Positions 1 to 8,214 of a stretch of DNA of 64,000 bases are shown here, one piece after another. Position 1 is the stretch's first letter. Each line of letters opens with the position of its first letter. The notes beneath the pieces are model-generated. The model had not been told where the DNA came from, made no database searches, and saw only the letters and a list, made by a program, of their open reading frames with translations. A program made the position numbers and the translations under genes. The DNA comes from an uncultured Bacteroidales bacterium (GTDB taxonomy: Bacteria > Bacteroidota > Bacteroidia > Bacteroidales > UBA3824): the NCBI GenBank assembly GCA_937877455.1, contig CALFIU010000063.1:1-64000 (forward strand). Reading direction: 5' to 3'.

Positions 1-543
<543 letters not shown>

Positions 544-573
544 AATTTCTTGTCCGCCTCTCGGCGTATTAGA

Positions 574-587
574 CTATCTTAAAGAAC
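574..587 (-). promoter_or_regulatory. boxA-like element in the rRNA leader
   Basis: On the minus strand the leader about 35 nt upstream of 16S reads GTTCTTTAAGATAG, close to the bacterial boxA antitermination consensus (TGCTCTTTAACA). A small hairpin, CGCC-GAGA-GGCG, follows at 566-555. Its position between the promoters and the mature 16S is where boxA is expected. Assignment is by similarity only. Confidence 0.4.
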
Positions 588-748
588 GTCTAAAAAAAAT
601 TTCTTTTAAGTAATTGACTTGCTTGTACTTTTTTGCTCAAAACTTTTTTTGTGCTTGCTTTCAGTCTTTCAAATATCGTTGCTCGGTTTCCCGTGCTTGT
701 TCCTTTTTAATGTTTAACCATCTAAAAAGAAGATTTATTTCCGCGCTG

Positions 749-780
749 CAAAGTTAAATCGCTTTTTTATTTTCTCCAAA
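749..780 (-). promoter_or_regulatory. rRNA promoter P1 (proximal)
   Basis: On the minus strand TTTG (780-777) is followed after 20 nt by TAACTTTG (756-749), matching the Bacteroidota primary-sigma promoter. A GC-rich stretch (CAGCGCGG) follows the -7 box. It is the nearest of three copies upstream of 16S and would give a leader of roughly 200 nt. Confidence 0.8.
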
Positions 781-861
781 CTTTTTTTGAAGTTTTTTTT
801 TTATTTTTTTTCTCGTTTTTATTTCTTTTCGAGAATTGATTTTTCTTTGCTTTTGCGGCTG

Positions 862-893
862 CAAAGTTAGTTGTTTTCGTTTTATTTTCCAAA
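862..893 (-). promoter_or_regulatory. rRNA promoter P2
   Basis: Minus-strand TTTG (893-890), 20 nt spacer, TAACTTTG (869-862), followed by CAGCCGC. The same layout and downstream GC-rich patch occur in P1 and P3. The region around it (544-1225) is otherwise low-complexity T-rich sequence on the plus strand with no credible gene. Confidence 0.8.
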
Positions 894-1051
894 TTTATTT
901 TTGAACTTTTTTTATTTTTTTTTGTTCAAAATTATTTGTTTGTTTTTCGTTTTTTTATTCATACTTCTGCTTTTATTTATGCTTCTGTATTGATTTCTTC
1001 TAACTTGCTTTTCATTATTTTTTAGAACCTTGTTCCTTCGTTTTGCGGGTG

Positions 1052-1084
1052 CAAAGATAAATGCTTTTTTTGCCTTTCTCCAAA
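1052..1084 (-). promoter_or_regulatory. rRNA promoter P3 (distal)
   Basis: Minus-strand TTTG (1084-1081), 21 nt spacer, TATCTTTG (1059-1052), followed by CACCCGC. It is the third and most distal of the tandem promoters that point towards the 16S gene. Confidence 0.75.
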
Positions 1085-1225
1085 TTTTTTTTAATCTTTT
1101 TTTCTTTTTTTCACTTTTTTTTTCTCAAGTTTTTGTTAACCAACTATTTAGATTTAAAATTTAGATTCCGTAAAATTTAGCAAGGATTTCTTTAATAAAC
1201 TGTTGATTTATTATTAATTATTATA

Positions 1226-1265
1226 TTTATCCGATAGAATCTTAATTCTATGTCTATCGGATAAA
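1226..1265 (-). terminator. Terminator hairpin after the TIM44-like gene
   Basis: A perfect 13-bp inverted repeat, TTTATCCGATAGA (1226-1238) with TCTATCGGATAAA (1253-1265), separated by a 14-nt loop. It lies 20 nt beyond the stop of the minus-strand gene at 1285-2802 and separates that transcription unit from the distal rRNA promoter. Confidence 0.8.
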
Positions 1266-1284
1266 ATAATGATTTGATACAATA

Positions 1285-2802
1285 TTAACCCCTGTATTCT
1301 TCGTCTTGTGTTATTGAAAATAATACCCAAGAAAAGTTAGCATCAGTAATTTTGCTACCACAATATCCGCAAAGACCACCTTGCCCCATATTATCAGCAG
1401 GTGCTCCACAACATGGACACTTTTTAAATTCTGATGTTTTAGCTTTAATACCTTTTTTACATACAAAAGTCCAATATTCGCTGAATACTCTTGGTGTACG
1501 ATTATTTCCAGCAAGTTTTTTGCCTGATTTATCAACTACATAGTCGAGACATTGTGCAAAAATTCTAATAGTTATTGATTCATAATTATTATCAAGAAAA
1601 TAATCAGCAGCATCACAACGTAAAATTTTAACGTTTTCTAACACATTTTTGTAACCAAGTCTATTGTAACCTTGCATATATAAATCCATTGATTGCCATT
1701 GTCTGTCGCTTACAAGATGTCGAACATTGTTCCAAGTACCATCCGACCAATTTTGATAAATTTCTAAAAAATATGGTTCTGCAATTGTTTTTATAAATCC
1801 TGCATAGACGTAGTTTTGTTGGTCGCTCACTGAAATTAAGTCTGGATGTTGCTGAGAGAAAACTCCTGCAAGAGATTTTAACTGCGCGCTTTTTATTGTA
1901 GGTAAGTCTGTGCCATATTCCTCTGCATAATCCAGCATATCTTGAGAGTTGAAACCTTCCATTCGCAAAACTTTAACACCCTTTACAACCCATTGTCCTG
2001 CATTATGCGACACTTCTGAGCCACAACTTAGACATTGACCACTATCTGTAAAATTTGCTGGTGCTCCACAATTTGGACAACGTAATACTCCAAAACCTTG
2101 AGGTTGAACAGATACAGCATTTTCTGGACGAGCAAAAAGCCAATTTTGTTTGGTTGAACGTCTTATACTTTTGCTACCATATTGTGGACGCATATTTGTT
2201 GTGTAATCGGCATCTATTGTTACTAAAATAGAATTAAACCCATCTTGATGCAATTCCACATCAGATATACGCACAGAAGCAATTGAGAGTTCTGAAATTG
2301 TGTATTTTTCCCAATTTTGTAAATCACCTTCAAAAAATGGTGTAAGTTTTTGAACCTGCCCTTCACCTGCATAATAATGAAATTTTGTAAACAAAACGCT
2401 AACAAAATCCAAAAATATAGGTTTTGAAAAGTTAGGATCAATTTCTATAAGTTGTGCAAGTTTTGAATTAATGTCTGAACTTGAAGTCGTTATATTTTTT
2501 GTTGTGGGTGCAGAACTTATAGTTTCTTGTTCATCTTTTGATGCAATAGACTTGATAACATAATATACAACAATAATAATCAACCATATCCACCAACTAT
2601 CGCCAAGGATAAATACGCCACCTCCATAGCCGCCACTATAACTTCCTCTATAACCGCCACTTCCACGACTATAACCTCCATGATGACCGTGTCCACCTCC
2701 CGGACGCGCAAAACTATCATCAGCAAAATATAGCATTAAAAACGCGACAAGGCATATTAAGCCTAAGATTGAGAATATTTTAATAAAGTGTTGTTTTTTC
2801 AT
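1285..2802 (-). CDS. TIM44-like domain membrane protein with two zinc ribbons
   Basis: The 505-residue product has a hydrophobic N-terminal segment (about 9-27), a Gly/His/Tyr/Ser-rich stretch (about 33-62) and a second membrane helix (about 69-84). Two four-cysteine zinc ribbons follow: C242, C245, C257, C260 and C462, C465, C478, C481. The part before the first ribbon (about 110-225) and the part between the ribbons resemble TIM44-like (NTF2-fold) domains, so there may be two copies of domain plus ribbon. In mitochondria TIM44 tethers the import motor; the bacterial relatives have no settled role, so none is claimed. It lies 26 nt downstream of the TPM-domain gene, probably in the same transcript, and ends at a strong terminator. 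The zinc ribbons are certain; the TIM44 call rests on the N-terminal pattern and overall layout. Confidence 0.7.
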   Translation of the reverse strand: MKKQHFIKIFSILGLICLVAFLMLYFADDSFARPGGGHGHHGGYSRGSGGYRGSYSGGYGGGVFILGDSWWIWLIIIVVYYVIKSIASKDEQETISSAPTTKNITTSSSDINSKLAQLIEIDPNFSKPIFLDFVSVLFTKFHYYAGEGQVQKLTPFFEGDLQNWEKYTISELSIASVRISDVELHQDGFNSILVTIDADYTTNMRPQYGSKSIRRSTKQNWLFARPENAVSVQPQGFGVLRCPNCGAPANFTDSGQCLSCGSEVSHNAGQWVVKGVKVLRMEGFNSQDMLDYAEEYGTDLPTIKSAQLKSLAGVFSQQHPDLISVSDQQNYVYAGFIKTIAEPYFLEIYQNWSDGTWNNVRHLVSDRQWQSMDLYMQGYNRLGYKNVLENVKILRCDAADYFLDNNYESITIRIFAQCLDYVVDKSGKKLAGNNRTPRVFSEYWTFVCKKGIKAKTSEFKKCPCCGAPADNMGQGGLCGYCGSKITDANFSWVLFSITQDEEYRG

Positions 2803-2828
2803 AATTTTATTTAGGTTTTTAATGTTAT

Positions 2829-3452
2829 TTATAAATCTACATCCAAATCATCAGGAATTTCATTTATGTCATCGTCGCGATGTGGTATTGATTCTGCAAA
2901 AATAGGTGATACAAATGCAAGTGCTTGTAATATATCATCGGCGGGATTATCTGACTTGAAAACTTTTGAAAATCGACCAACTATGGCTTGCATTTCTTGC
3001 TCTGGAACCGACAATGTTATGCCCCAATCGGGAATTACTACGGTCTGACGCTCGAATACAGAACAATAAAAAAGCACACCAGTATGTTCGCCAGTATTAT
3101 AAATGTGTCCTTTTTGAAAAATAGCTCGCGCATAAATCTCTACATTTTTTTCTTTTATGCGGCTTGGTACAAATTTAGACAATAATGCATCCGACTTTTT
3201 TAATAAAAATAATACTAATGCAAACACCACTATAGACGAAACAAACATAAAATAAGGATTAAAATCTATAGGTGCAAACATATAAAACGTAAAAAGCAAA
3301 AAAGCAACCGCTGCTGCAACAACAAAAGCCCAGGGAGAATAATCACCTGACTTGTTCTTAATTATAACAACAGCTTCTATCTGTGATTCACTTTCAAGTT
3401 TACCTATAGTTTCGTATAAACTTGAACGGAATTTTTCATCAAACAACTTCAT
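2829..3452 (-). CDS. TPM-domain membrane protein
   Basis: This 207-residue protein starts with a short soluble region, has two hydrophobic segments (about 39-60 and 66-86), and ends with a domain of the TPM (YgcG/Psb27) type followed by an acidic tail rich in Asp. The visible TPM pattern is an alternating alpha/beta segment with EIYARAIF, TGVLFYCSVFERQTVVIPD and a final helix around EMQAIVGRFSKVF. Known TPM proteins are membrane-attached, often beside LemA, PspA or TIM44-like proteins, and some act in photosystem repair or envelope upkeep; the role here is unknown. It is the first gene of a two-gene minus-strand unit and is divergent from the PspA-like gene at 3619. Confidence 0.7.
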   Translation of the reverse strand: MKLFDEKFRSSLYETIGKLESESQIEAVVIIKNKSGDYSPWAFVVAAAVAFLLFTFYMFAPIDFNPYFMFVSSIVVFALVLFLLKKSDALLSKFVPSRIKEKNVEIYARAIFQKGHIYNTGEHTGVLFYCSVFERQTVVIPDWGITLSVPEQEMQAIVGRFSKVFKSDNPADDILQALAFVSPIFAESIPHRDDDINEIPDDLDVDL

Positions 3453-3562
3453 TTTAATATATTTATTTCAACTTTTTAATAAGGGTCTAAATTATAAAAA
3501 AAATCTTCAAAAAACAAACCATTTGTGATATTTTTTTTGTATTGCTATTTTTTTTAAAGCAA

Positions 3563-3596
3563 TTTGCACCATAGTAGTAAAAAAAAACTATATTTG
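3563..3596 (+). promoter_or_regulatory. Promoter of the PspA-like gene
   Basis: TTTG (3563-3566), 22 nt, TATATTTG (3589-3596); the start codon is at 3619. It fits the Bacteroidota consensus with a spacer at the long end of the range. Confidence 0.55.
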
Positions 3597-3618
3597 CAGT
3601 CTAAAACAAAATAAACAA

Positions 3619-4638
3619 ATGACGGAAAACTTTAAACCCAAAAATTTTTTTCAAAGACCAGAAGGCAAACTCGGCACTGCTGTACTTATAGGTGGTGCAG
3701 CATTAGTAGCATTAAAATTTAACGACATTGTATCATATATAACCAACGCCTTAAGTAGCATGGGCGGAACAATAGCTCTATTTGCTATTGCTGGTGCTAT
3801 TGCTTTTGCTCTTACCGATAGCAGAGCAAGAAACCTCTTGTGGTATGCCTACAAAGGTATTATGCGCAAAATAACAAGCATTTTTGTACAACTTGACCCC
3901 ATAAAAATTCTTGAATCTTACATAGAGTACCTCTACAAAAACTTACAGGAAATGAACACTCACATAACCAAACTGAGAGGTCAGCTAACAAAACTTAACT
4001 CTATTGTGGCTCAAAACACATCGGAAATGCAACAAACACTACGCATCGCACAACAAGCAAAAAAACAAGGTAATAACGAGTTAATAGCCGTTAACACAAG
4101 ACAATACGGAAGATTAAAAGAACTTAACACAAAATACCAAAACCTTATAGAAAAAATACAAGTGGTTTATCGTGTTCTTACAAAAATACACACAAACTCC
4201 ACTTATATGATAAAAGATACCGAAAACGAAGTTAGAATGCGTAAACAAGAACAAGAAGCCATAATGAGCGGTTATTCTGCCATGAAACATGCAATGAACA
4301 TTATAAACGGTGATACCGACAAAAAATTGATGTTCGACATGGCCAACGAAGCTCTTGCAAACGACATTAGCTACAAAATAGGTGAGATGGATAGATTCAT
4401 CGAATTATCAGGAAGTTTTATTGATAGTGTTGATCTACAAAATGCTGCATTTGAACAAGAAGGTCTTGAACTTATAGAAAAAATGGAACGCGAAGGATTT
4501 TCCTTTCTTAATCAACCTTACAACGCTACAACTAACAAACAAATAGACAACAACTCAGTTAAAGATTACAACCTTTCGGAACTTGACAAAGCGTTGCAAG
4601 ACCTTGAAAAAACAAAAAACAATTCAACAAACCATTAA
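3619..4638 (+). CDS. PspA/IM30-like coiled-coil membrane protein
   Basis: The 339-residue product has two hydrophobic segments near the N-terminus (about 19-35 and 47-66). A long helical, Gln/Lys/Glu-rich region (about 95-215) is predicted to be a coiled coil, and the tail is polar and Asn-rich. The helical part (ILESYIEYLYKNLQEMNTHI onward) has the spacing and composition of PspA/IM30 proteins, which shore up damaged membranes, but true PspA lacks the two N-terminal membrane helices. No enzyme motif is visible. It is divergent from the TPM/TIM44-like pair and is followed 10 nt later by a 40-residue membrane peptide. A membrane-stress role is an inference from this company; a generic coiled-coil membrane protein is the alternative. 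Confidence 0.5.
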   Translation: MTENFKPKNFFQRPEGKLGTAVLIGGAALVALKFNDIVSYITNALSSMGGTIALFAIAGAIAFALTDSRARNLLWYAYKGIMRKITSIFVQLDPIKILESYIEYLYKNLQEMNTHITKLRGQLTKLNSIVAQNTSEMQQTLRIAQQAKKQGNNELIAVNTRQYGRLKELNTKYQNLIEKIQVVYRVLTKIHTNSTYMIKDTENEVRMRKQEQEAIMSGYSAMKHAMNIINGDTDKKLMFDMANEALANDISYKIGEMDRFIELSGSFIDSVDLQNAAFEQEGLELIEKMEREGFSFLNQPYNATTNKQIDNNSVKDYNLSELDKALQDLEKTKNNSTNH

Positions 4639-4648
4639 TTATAAAATT

Positions 4649-4771
4649 ATGAAAAAAAAACGTATGACAATATTTTCAAAACTCCTTATATATATAATAG
4701 TGTTCTGTATATTAGGAGCATTGTTTTATTTATATAAAACAGGTGCTATTAACAACATTATTTACAAATAA
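4649..4771 (+). CDS. 40-residue single-pass membrane peptide
   Basis: A short ORF beginning ATG at 4649, 10 nt after the stop of the PspA-like gene, encodes a basic N-terminus (MKKKRMTIFSK), one hydrophobic helix (about residues 11-29) and a short polar end. A longer reading in the same frame from 4583 would run inside the upstream gene and lacks the usual basic start, so 4649 is preferred. Similar tiny membrane proteins are often encoded beside envelope-stress genes. I do not recognise a family. The tight spacing and clean topology argue for a real gene. Confidence 0.5.
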   Translation: MKKKRMTIFSKLLIYIIVFCILGALFYLYKTGAINNIIYK

Positions 4772-4788
4772 ACACTCTGATAATCTTT

Positions 4789-6576
4789 TTAATCATCAGA
4801 CAAATCCTTTGACATTTTTCTATAAGTAGAAAAAACCTTGGCTCGCGATACAAAACCAAGATATTTGTTATCACTGTCAAGAACCGCAATATTAAATTTG
4901 TCGGAGTTGGTAAATTTTGTAGCAACCGACTCCATACTCTCGTCAAGTCGTACGGTATAATCAGGACGAAATACCAATTCACTCACCTTAATTCTGTCGT
5001 ATAATTCGGGATGAAACATAATGTTACGAATTGTATCAAGTTTAACAATCCCCTTAAAAGTACCATCATTTTTATCAACCACCGCAAAAATATTCCGTGA
5101 AGTTTTTTCAACAACTTCAACTAATGTTCGCAAACTATCTTCTGGATGAACAACAGCAAAATTTTTCTCAATAAGTTTGTCCAATCGCATCAATGTTAGT
5201 ACGTTTTTATCTGTATGATGAGTTAACAACTCGTTGCGACGCGCAAGTTGATAAGTATAAATACTATTGACAATCACCTTTTTTGTAACCAAATAAGAAA
5301 CCGTACTCACCAAAAGTAAAGGTACAAAAAGTTTGTAACCTCCTGTAAGTTCAGCTATAAGGAAAACTGCTGTAAGAGGAGCGTGCAACACACCAGCAAT
5401 AGTTCCAGCCATACCCACAAGCGCAAAATTAGCTGAAGAAACATCAGTAAAACCAAGCTGCGCAAAAATAGTAGCTACAAGCAAACCTGTATTTGCTCCC
5501 ACAAAAAGCGACGGTGCAAAAATACCTCCAACGCCACCACTTCCAAACGTAGCAGCTGTAGCAACCGCTTTTACCATTATAACGGCAAGTAGCAACACAC
5601 TAATAAGCCATGGATTTTTTTGAAAATGTACAAAAAAACTTTTTTCAAAAAGATAGCGACAATCTCCATTAAGACAAGAATTTATAGCATCATATCCTTC
5701 GCCATAAAGCGATGGGAAAAAGAATATAAGAACACCAAGCACAAAACAACCACCAAAAAGTTTAACCCATGTAGAGTTTATCTTATGAAAAATCTGCGAA
5801 ACCCATATATAACATTTAGTAAAATAAATAGACGATGCAGCTGTTGCAAAGGCAAGTACTAAATAATAGACAAAATCCTCAACAGCAAAGAAATCAGTAA
5901 GCCTAAAAAAATAAACAGGAGAACTGCCCATTAGAAAGTAAGATACCAACACCCCAACCACCGAAGAAATAAGCAATGGCACGAGAGAATTCATCGTCAA
6001 ATCGAGCATAAAAACTTCCATTACAAATACAACACCCGTAATAGGAGCCTTAAAAATAGCTGACACAGCGGCCGCAGTAGCACAACCAAGCATTAAAAGA
6101 CGTTGTTTAAAATTAAGATGCAACCACCGACCAATATTACTTCCAATGGCAGCACCCGTAACAACGGTAGGACCTTCAAGCCCCGCAGACCCACCAAAAC
6201 CTACTGTTAATGCGCTTGTTATAACCGATGAATACATATTGTGAGGCTTTATTAACGCGCCCTCTTTACTTATAGAATACAAAACTCGTGGAATTCCTCC
6301 GCTAATATTCTGTCGCAAAATAAACTTTACAAAAATAACAGAAAGCGAAACTCCAATAAATGGATAGAGAAAATACAGATAATTAGAAAATTGTTTGGAA
6401 ATGCCAGTTTCTGTAAGATGAGCAATAGTATGGGTAGCGGTCTTAAGAACATAAGCTGTCAACGCTGCCACCAAACCAACAACAACGCTCAGAATCATGG
6501 TAAATCTTACTGGACCAATATGCCTTAGCCGCCATTCCAAAAAACGCTCAGCATAACTTCGTTTCCTCTTTTTCAT
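4789..6576 (-). CDS. ClC-family chloride channel/transporter with tandem CBS domains
   Basis: The 595-residue protein has the ClC membrane core (about 25-435) and two cytoplasmic CBS domains (about 464-590). Family motifs visible are SGGIP (92-96, the GSGIP region), GLEGP with the gating glutamate E134, GGIFAP (350-355) and the central tyrosine Y414 in GGYKL. Two positions differ from E. coli ClcA: the serine of GSGIP is Gly, and the internal proton glutamate (E203 in ClcA) is V188, since the motif reads GVVFVMEV where ClcA has an EE pair. ClC channels carry Val at this place, so passive chloride flow rather than 2Cl-/H+ exchange is possible. CBS domains often sense adenine nucleotides or ionic strength. 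The gene is divergent from glyA and converges with the small membrane peptide gene. Confidence 0.93.
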   Translation of the reverse strand: MKKRKRSYAERFLEWRLRHIGPVRFTMILSVVVGLVAALTAYVLKTATHTIAHLTETGISKQFSNYLYFLYPFIGVSLSVIFVKFILRQNISGGIPRVLYSISKEGALIKPHNMYSSVITSALTVGFGGSAGLEGPTVVTGAAIGSNIGRWLHLNFKQRLLMLGCATAAAVSAIFKAPITGVVFVMEVFMLDLTMNSLVPLLISSVVGVLVSYFLMGSSPVYFFRLTDFFAVEDFVYYLVLAFATAASSIYFTKCYIWVSQIFHKINSTWVKLFGGCFVLGVLIFFFPSLYGEGYDAINSCLNGDCRYLFEKSFFVHFQKNPWLISVLLLAVIMVKAVATAATFGSGGVGGIFAPSLFVGANTGLLVATIFAQLGFTDVSSANFALVGMAGTIAGVLHAPLTAVFLIAELTGGYKLFVPLLLVSTVSYLVTKKVIVNSIYTYQLARRNELLTHHTDKNVLTLMRLDKLIEKNFAVVHPEDSLRTLVEVVEKTSRNIFAVVDKNDGTFKGIVKLDTIRNIMFHPELYDRIKVSELVFRPDYTVRLDESMESVATKFTNSDKFNIAVLDSDNKYLGFVSRAKVFSTYRKMSKDLSDD

Positions 6577-6736
6577 AACAAAATTCTTTTAAGAACGCAA
6601 ATAAATGTCTTTTAAAACAATAAAACGTTAAGAAATTAAAAATTAAAAATTAAAAGTTCCATCAATATTCACAAAAACATAAGATTTTTTTTCATTGAGT
6701 AAAACCTAAAAAATTTTATAGAATAATATTAATTTT

Positions 6737-6744
6737 TAACTTTG
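6737..6744 (+). promoter_or_regulatory. -7 element of the glyA promoter
   Basis: TAACTTTG at 6737-6744 followed by a GC patch (CCGCC), 37 nt before the glyA start codon. No good TTTG lies at the right distance upstream, so only the -7 box is called. The rest of the 205-nt divergent gap (6577-6736) is AT-rich, with a short run of repeated ttaaaaa units near 6634-6655. Confidence 0.55.
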
Positions 6745-6781
6745 CCGCCATAAAACATAAAAACTAAACAAAAAATCCATT

Positions 6782-8059
6782 ATGGAAAAAGACCTTGAAG
6801 TATTCAACCTAATAGAAAACGAATACAGCCGTCAAAAAAACGGAATAGAACTCATCGCATCAGAAAATTTTGTAAGCGCACAAGTAATGCGTGCAATGGG
6901 AAGCGTGCTAACCAACAAATACGCCGAAGGCCTACCCAGTAAACGGTTTTACGGTGGTTGCAAATTTGTAGATCAAGTAGAAAATATAGCCATTGAACGA
7001 CTAAAAAAATTATACGATGCTGAATGGGTAAACGTTCAACCTCATTCTGGCGCACAAGCCAACATGGCTGTGTTGATGACAGTTCTCAAACCCGGTGATA
7101 CATTCATGGGACTCGACCTTGATCACGGTGGACATCTCAGCCATGGCAGTCAAGTTAACTCGTCAGGAATACTTTACAACCATGTTTCTTACACCATCAA
7201 CAAAGAAACAGGATTGATAGACTACGACCAAATGGAAAAAGTTGCCATCGAAACCAAACCTAAATTAATTATAGGTGGAGCATCAGCATATTCTCGCGAT
7301 TGGGACTACGAACGCATGCGCGCAATTGCCGACAAAGTAGGGGCTATAATGATGATAGACATGGCACATCCTGCAGGTCTTATAGCCGCAGGTTTGCTCA
7401 AAAACCCACTAAAATGGGCTCACATCGTAACTTCTACCACCCACAAAACATTACGTGGACCTCGCGGTGGAATAATCCTTTTAGGAAAAGATTTCGACAA
7501 TCCATGGGGAAAAACAACCAACAAAGGTGTAATACGCAAAATGTCATCATTACTCGACAGCGCAGTATTCCCAGGCATACAAGGTGGACCACTCGAACAT
7601 GTTATCGCTGCAAAAGCCGTTGCCTTCGGTGAAGCATTAACACCTGAATTTAAACAATATCAAACACAAGTTCAGAAAAATGCACGCACTATGGCAAACG
7701 AACTTATGAACAGAGGATACAAAATTCTTTCTAACGGCACAGACAACCACTCAATGCTTGTTGATTTGCGTCAAAACTTCCCAGACCTTACAGGAAAAGA
7801 AGTACAAACAGCTTTGGAAGCTGCCGACATTACAGCTAACAAAAACATGGTTCCATTCGATACCAGATCAGCATTCCAAACATCAGGAATACGTCTCGGC
7901 ACTCCAGCAATAACAACTCGCGGACTTAAAGAAAACGATATTTTAAAAGTTGTTGACTTTATTGACACAGTGGTTAAAAATATCAATAACCAAGACGTTA
8001 TCGCCAAAGTAAAAGGCCAAGTAAACGAAATGATGTCAACATTCCCACTTGAAAAATAA
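6782..8059 (+). CDS. glyA: Serine hydroxymethyltransferase
   Basis: This PLP enzyme converts serine and tetrahydrofolate to glycine and 5,10-methylene-tetrahydrofolate, the main source of one-carbon units. The 425-residue length is normal. The N-terminal IELIASENF motif, the substrate and PLP loop GGHLSHG, and the Schiff-base segment TSTTHKTLRGPRGG with lysine K222 are all present. The cofactor aspartate is in MIDMAHPAG. It is a single-gene unit: a promoter precedes it and a hairpin terminator at 8079-8117 follows. Codon use is biased to A- and C-ending codons, as in other highly expressed genes nearby such as lysS. Confidence 0.98.
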   Translation: MEKDLEVFNLIENEYSRQKNGIELIASENFVSAQVMRAMGSVLTNKYAEGLPSKRFYGGCKFVDQVENIAIERLKKLYDAEWVNVQPHSGAQANMAVLMTVLKPGDTFMGLDLDHGGHLSHGSQVNSSGILYNHVSYTINKETGLIDYDQMEKVAIETKPKLIIGGASAYSRDWDYERMRAIADKVGAIMMIDMAHPAGLIAAGLLKNPLKWAHIVTSTTHKTLRGPRGGIILLGKDFDNPWGKTTNKGVIRKMSSLLDSAVFPGIQGGPLEHVIAAKAVAFGEALTPEFKQYQTQVQKNARTMANELMNRGYKILSNGTDNHSMLVDLRQNFPDLTGKEVQTALEAADITANKNMVPFDTRSAFQTSGIRLGTPAITTRGLKENDILKVVDFIDTVVKNINNQDVIAKVKGQVNEMMSTFPLEK

Positions 8060-8078
8060 AAACACAAAGCAAAAAAAT

Positions 8079-8117
8079 AAACCGTACCGCACCATACATT
8101 AGGTAGCGGCACGGTTT
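8079..8117 (+). terminator. glyA terminator
   Basis: AAACCGTACCGC (8079-8090) pairs with GCGGCACGGTTT (8106-8117) with one mismatch, 20 nt after the glyA stop and upstream of the lysS promoter. Confidence 0.75.
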
Positions 8118-8141
8118 AATAATTTTTTGTATACATAATGT

Positions 8142-8172
8142 TTTGTAAAATAAAACAAAACAACTATTTTTG
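8142..8172 (+). promoter_or_regulatory. lysS promoter
   Basis: TTTG (8142-8145), 19 nt, TATTTTTG (8165-8172). The start codon is at 8215, giving a leader of about 35 nt. Confidence 0.7.
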
Positions 8173-8214
8173 TCGTCAAAATAAGAAAAAAAATATATTG
8201 AACAACAAATCGTT

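Noticed and set aside
4583..4648. Longer form of the 40-residue peptide from ATG 4583
   Set aside because: It would overlap the PspA-like gene and lose the basic start before the membrane helix.
6634..6658. Short ttaaaaa repeats as a CRISPR or regulatory array
   Set aside because: Only a few AT units with no spacers; ordinary low-complexity sequence.
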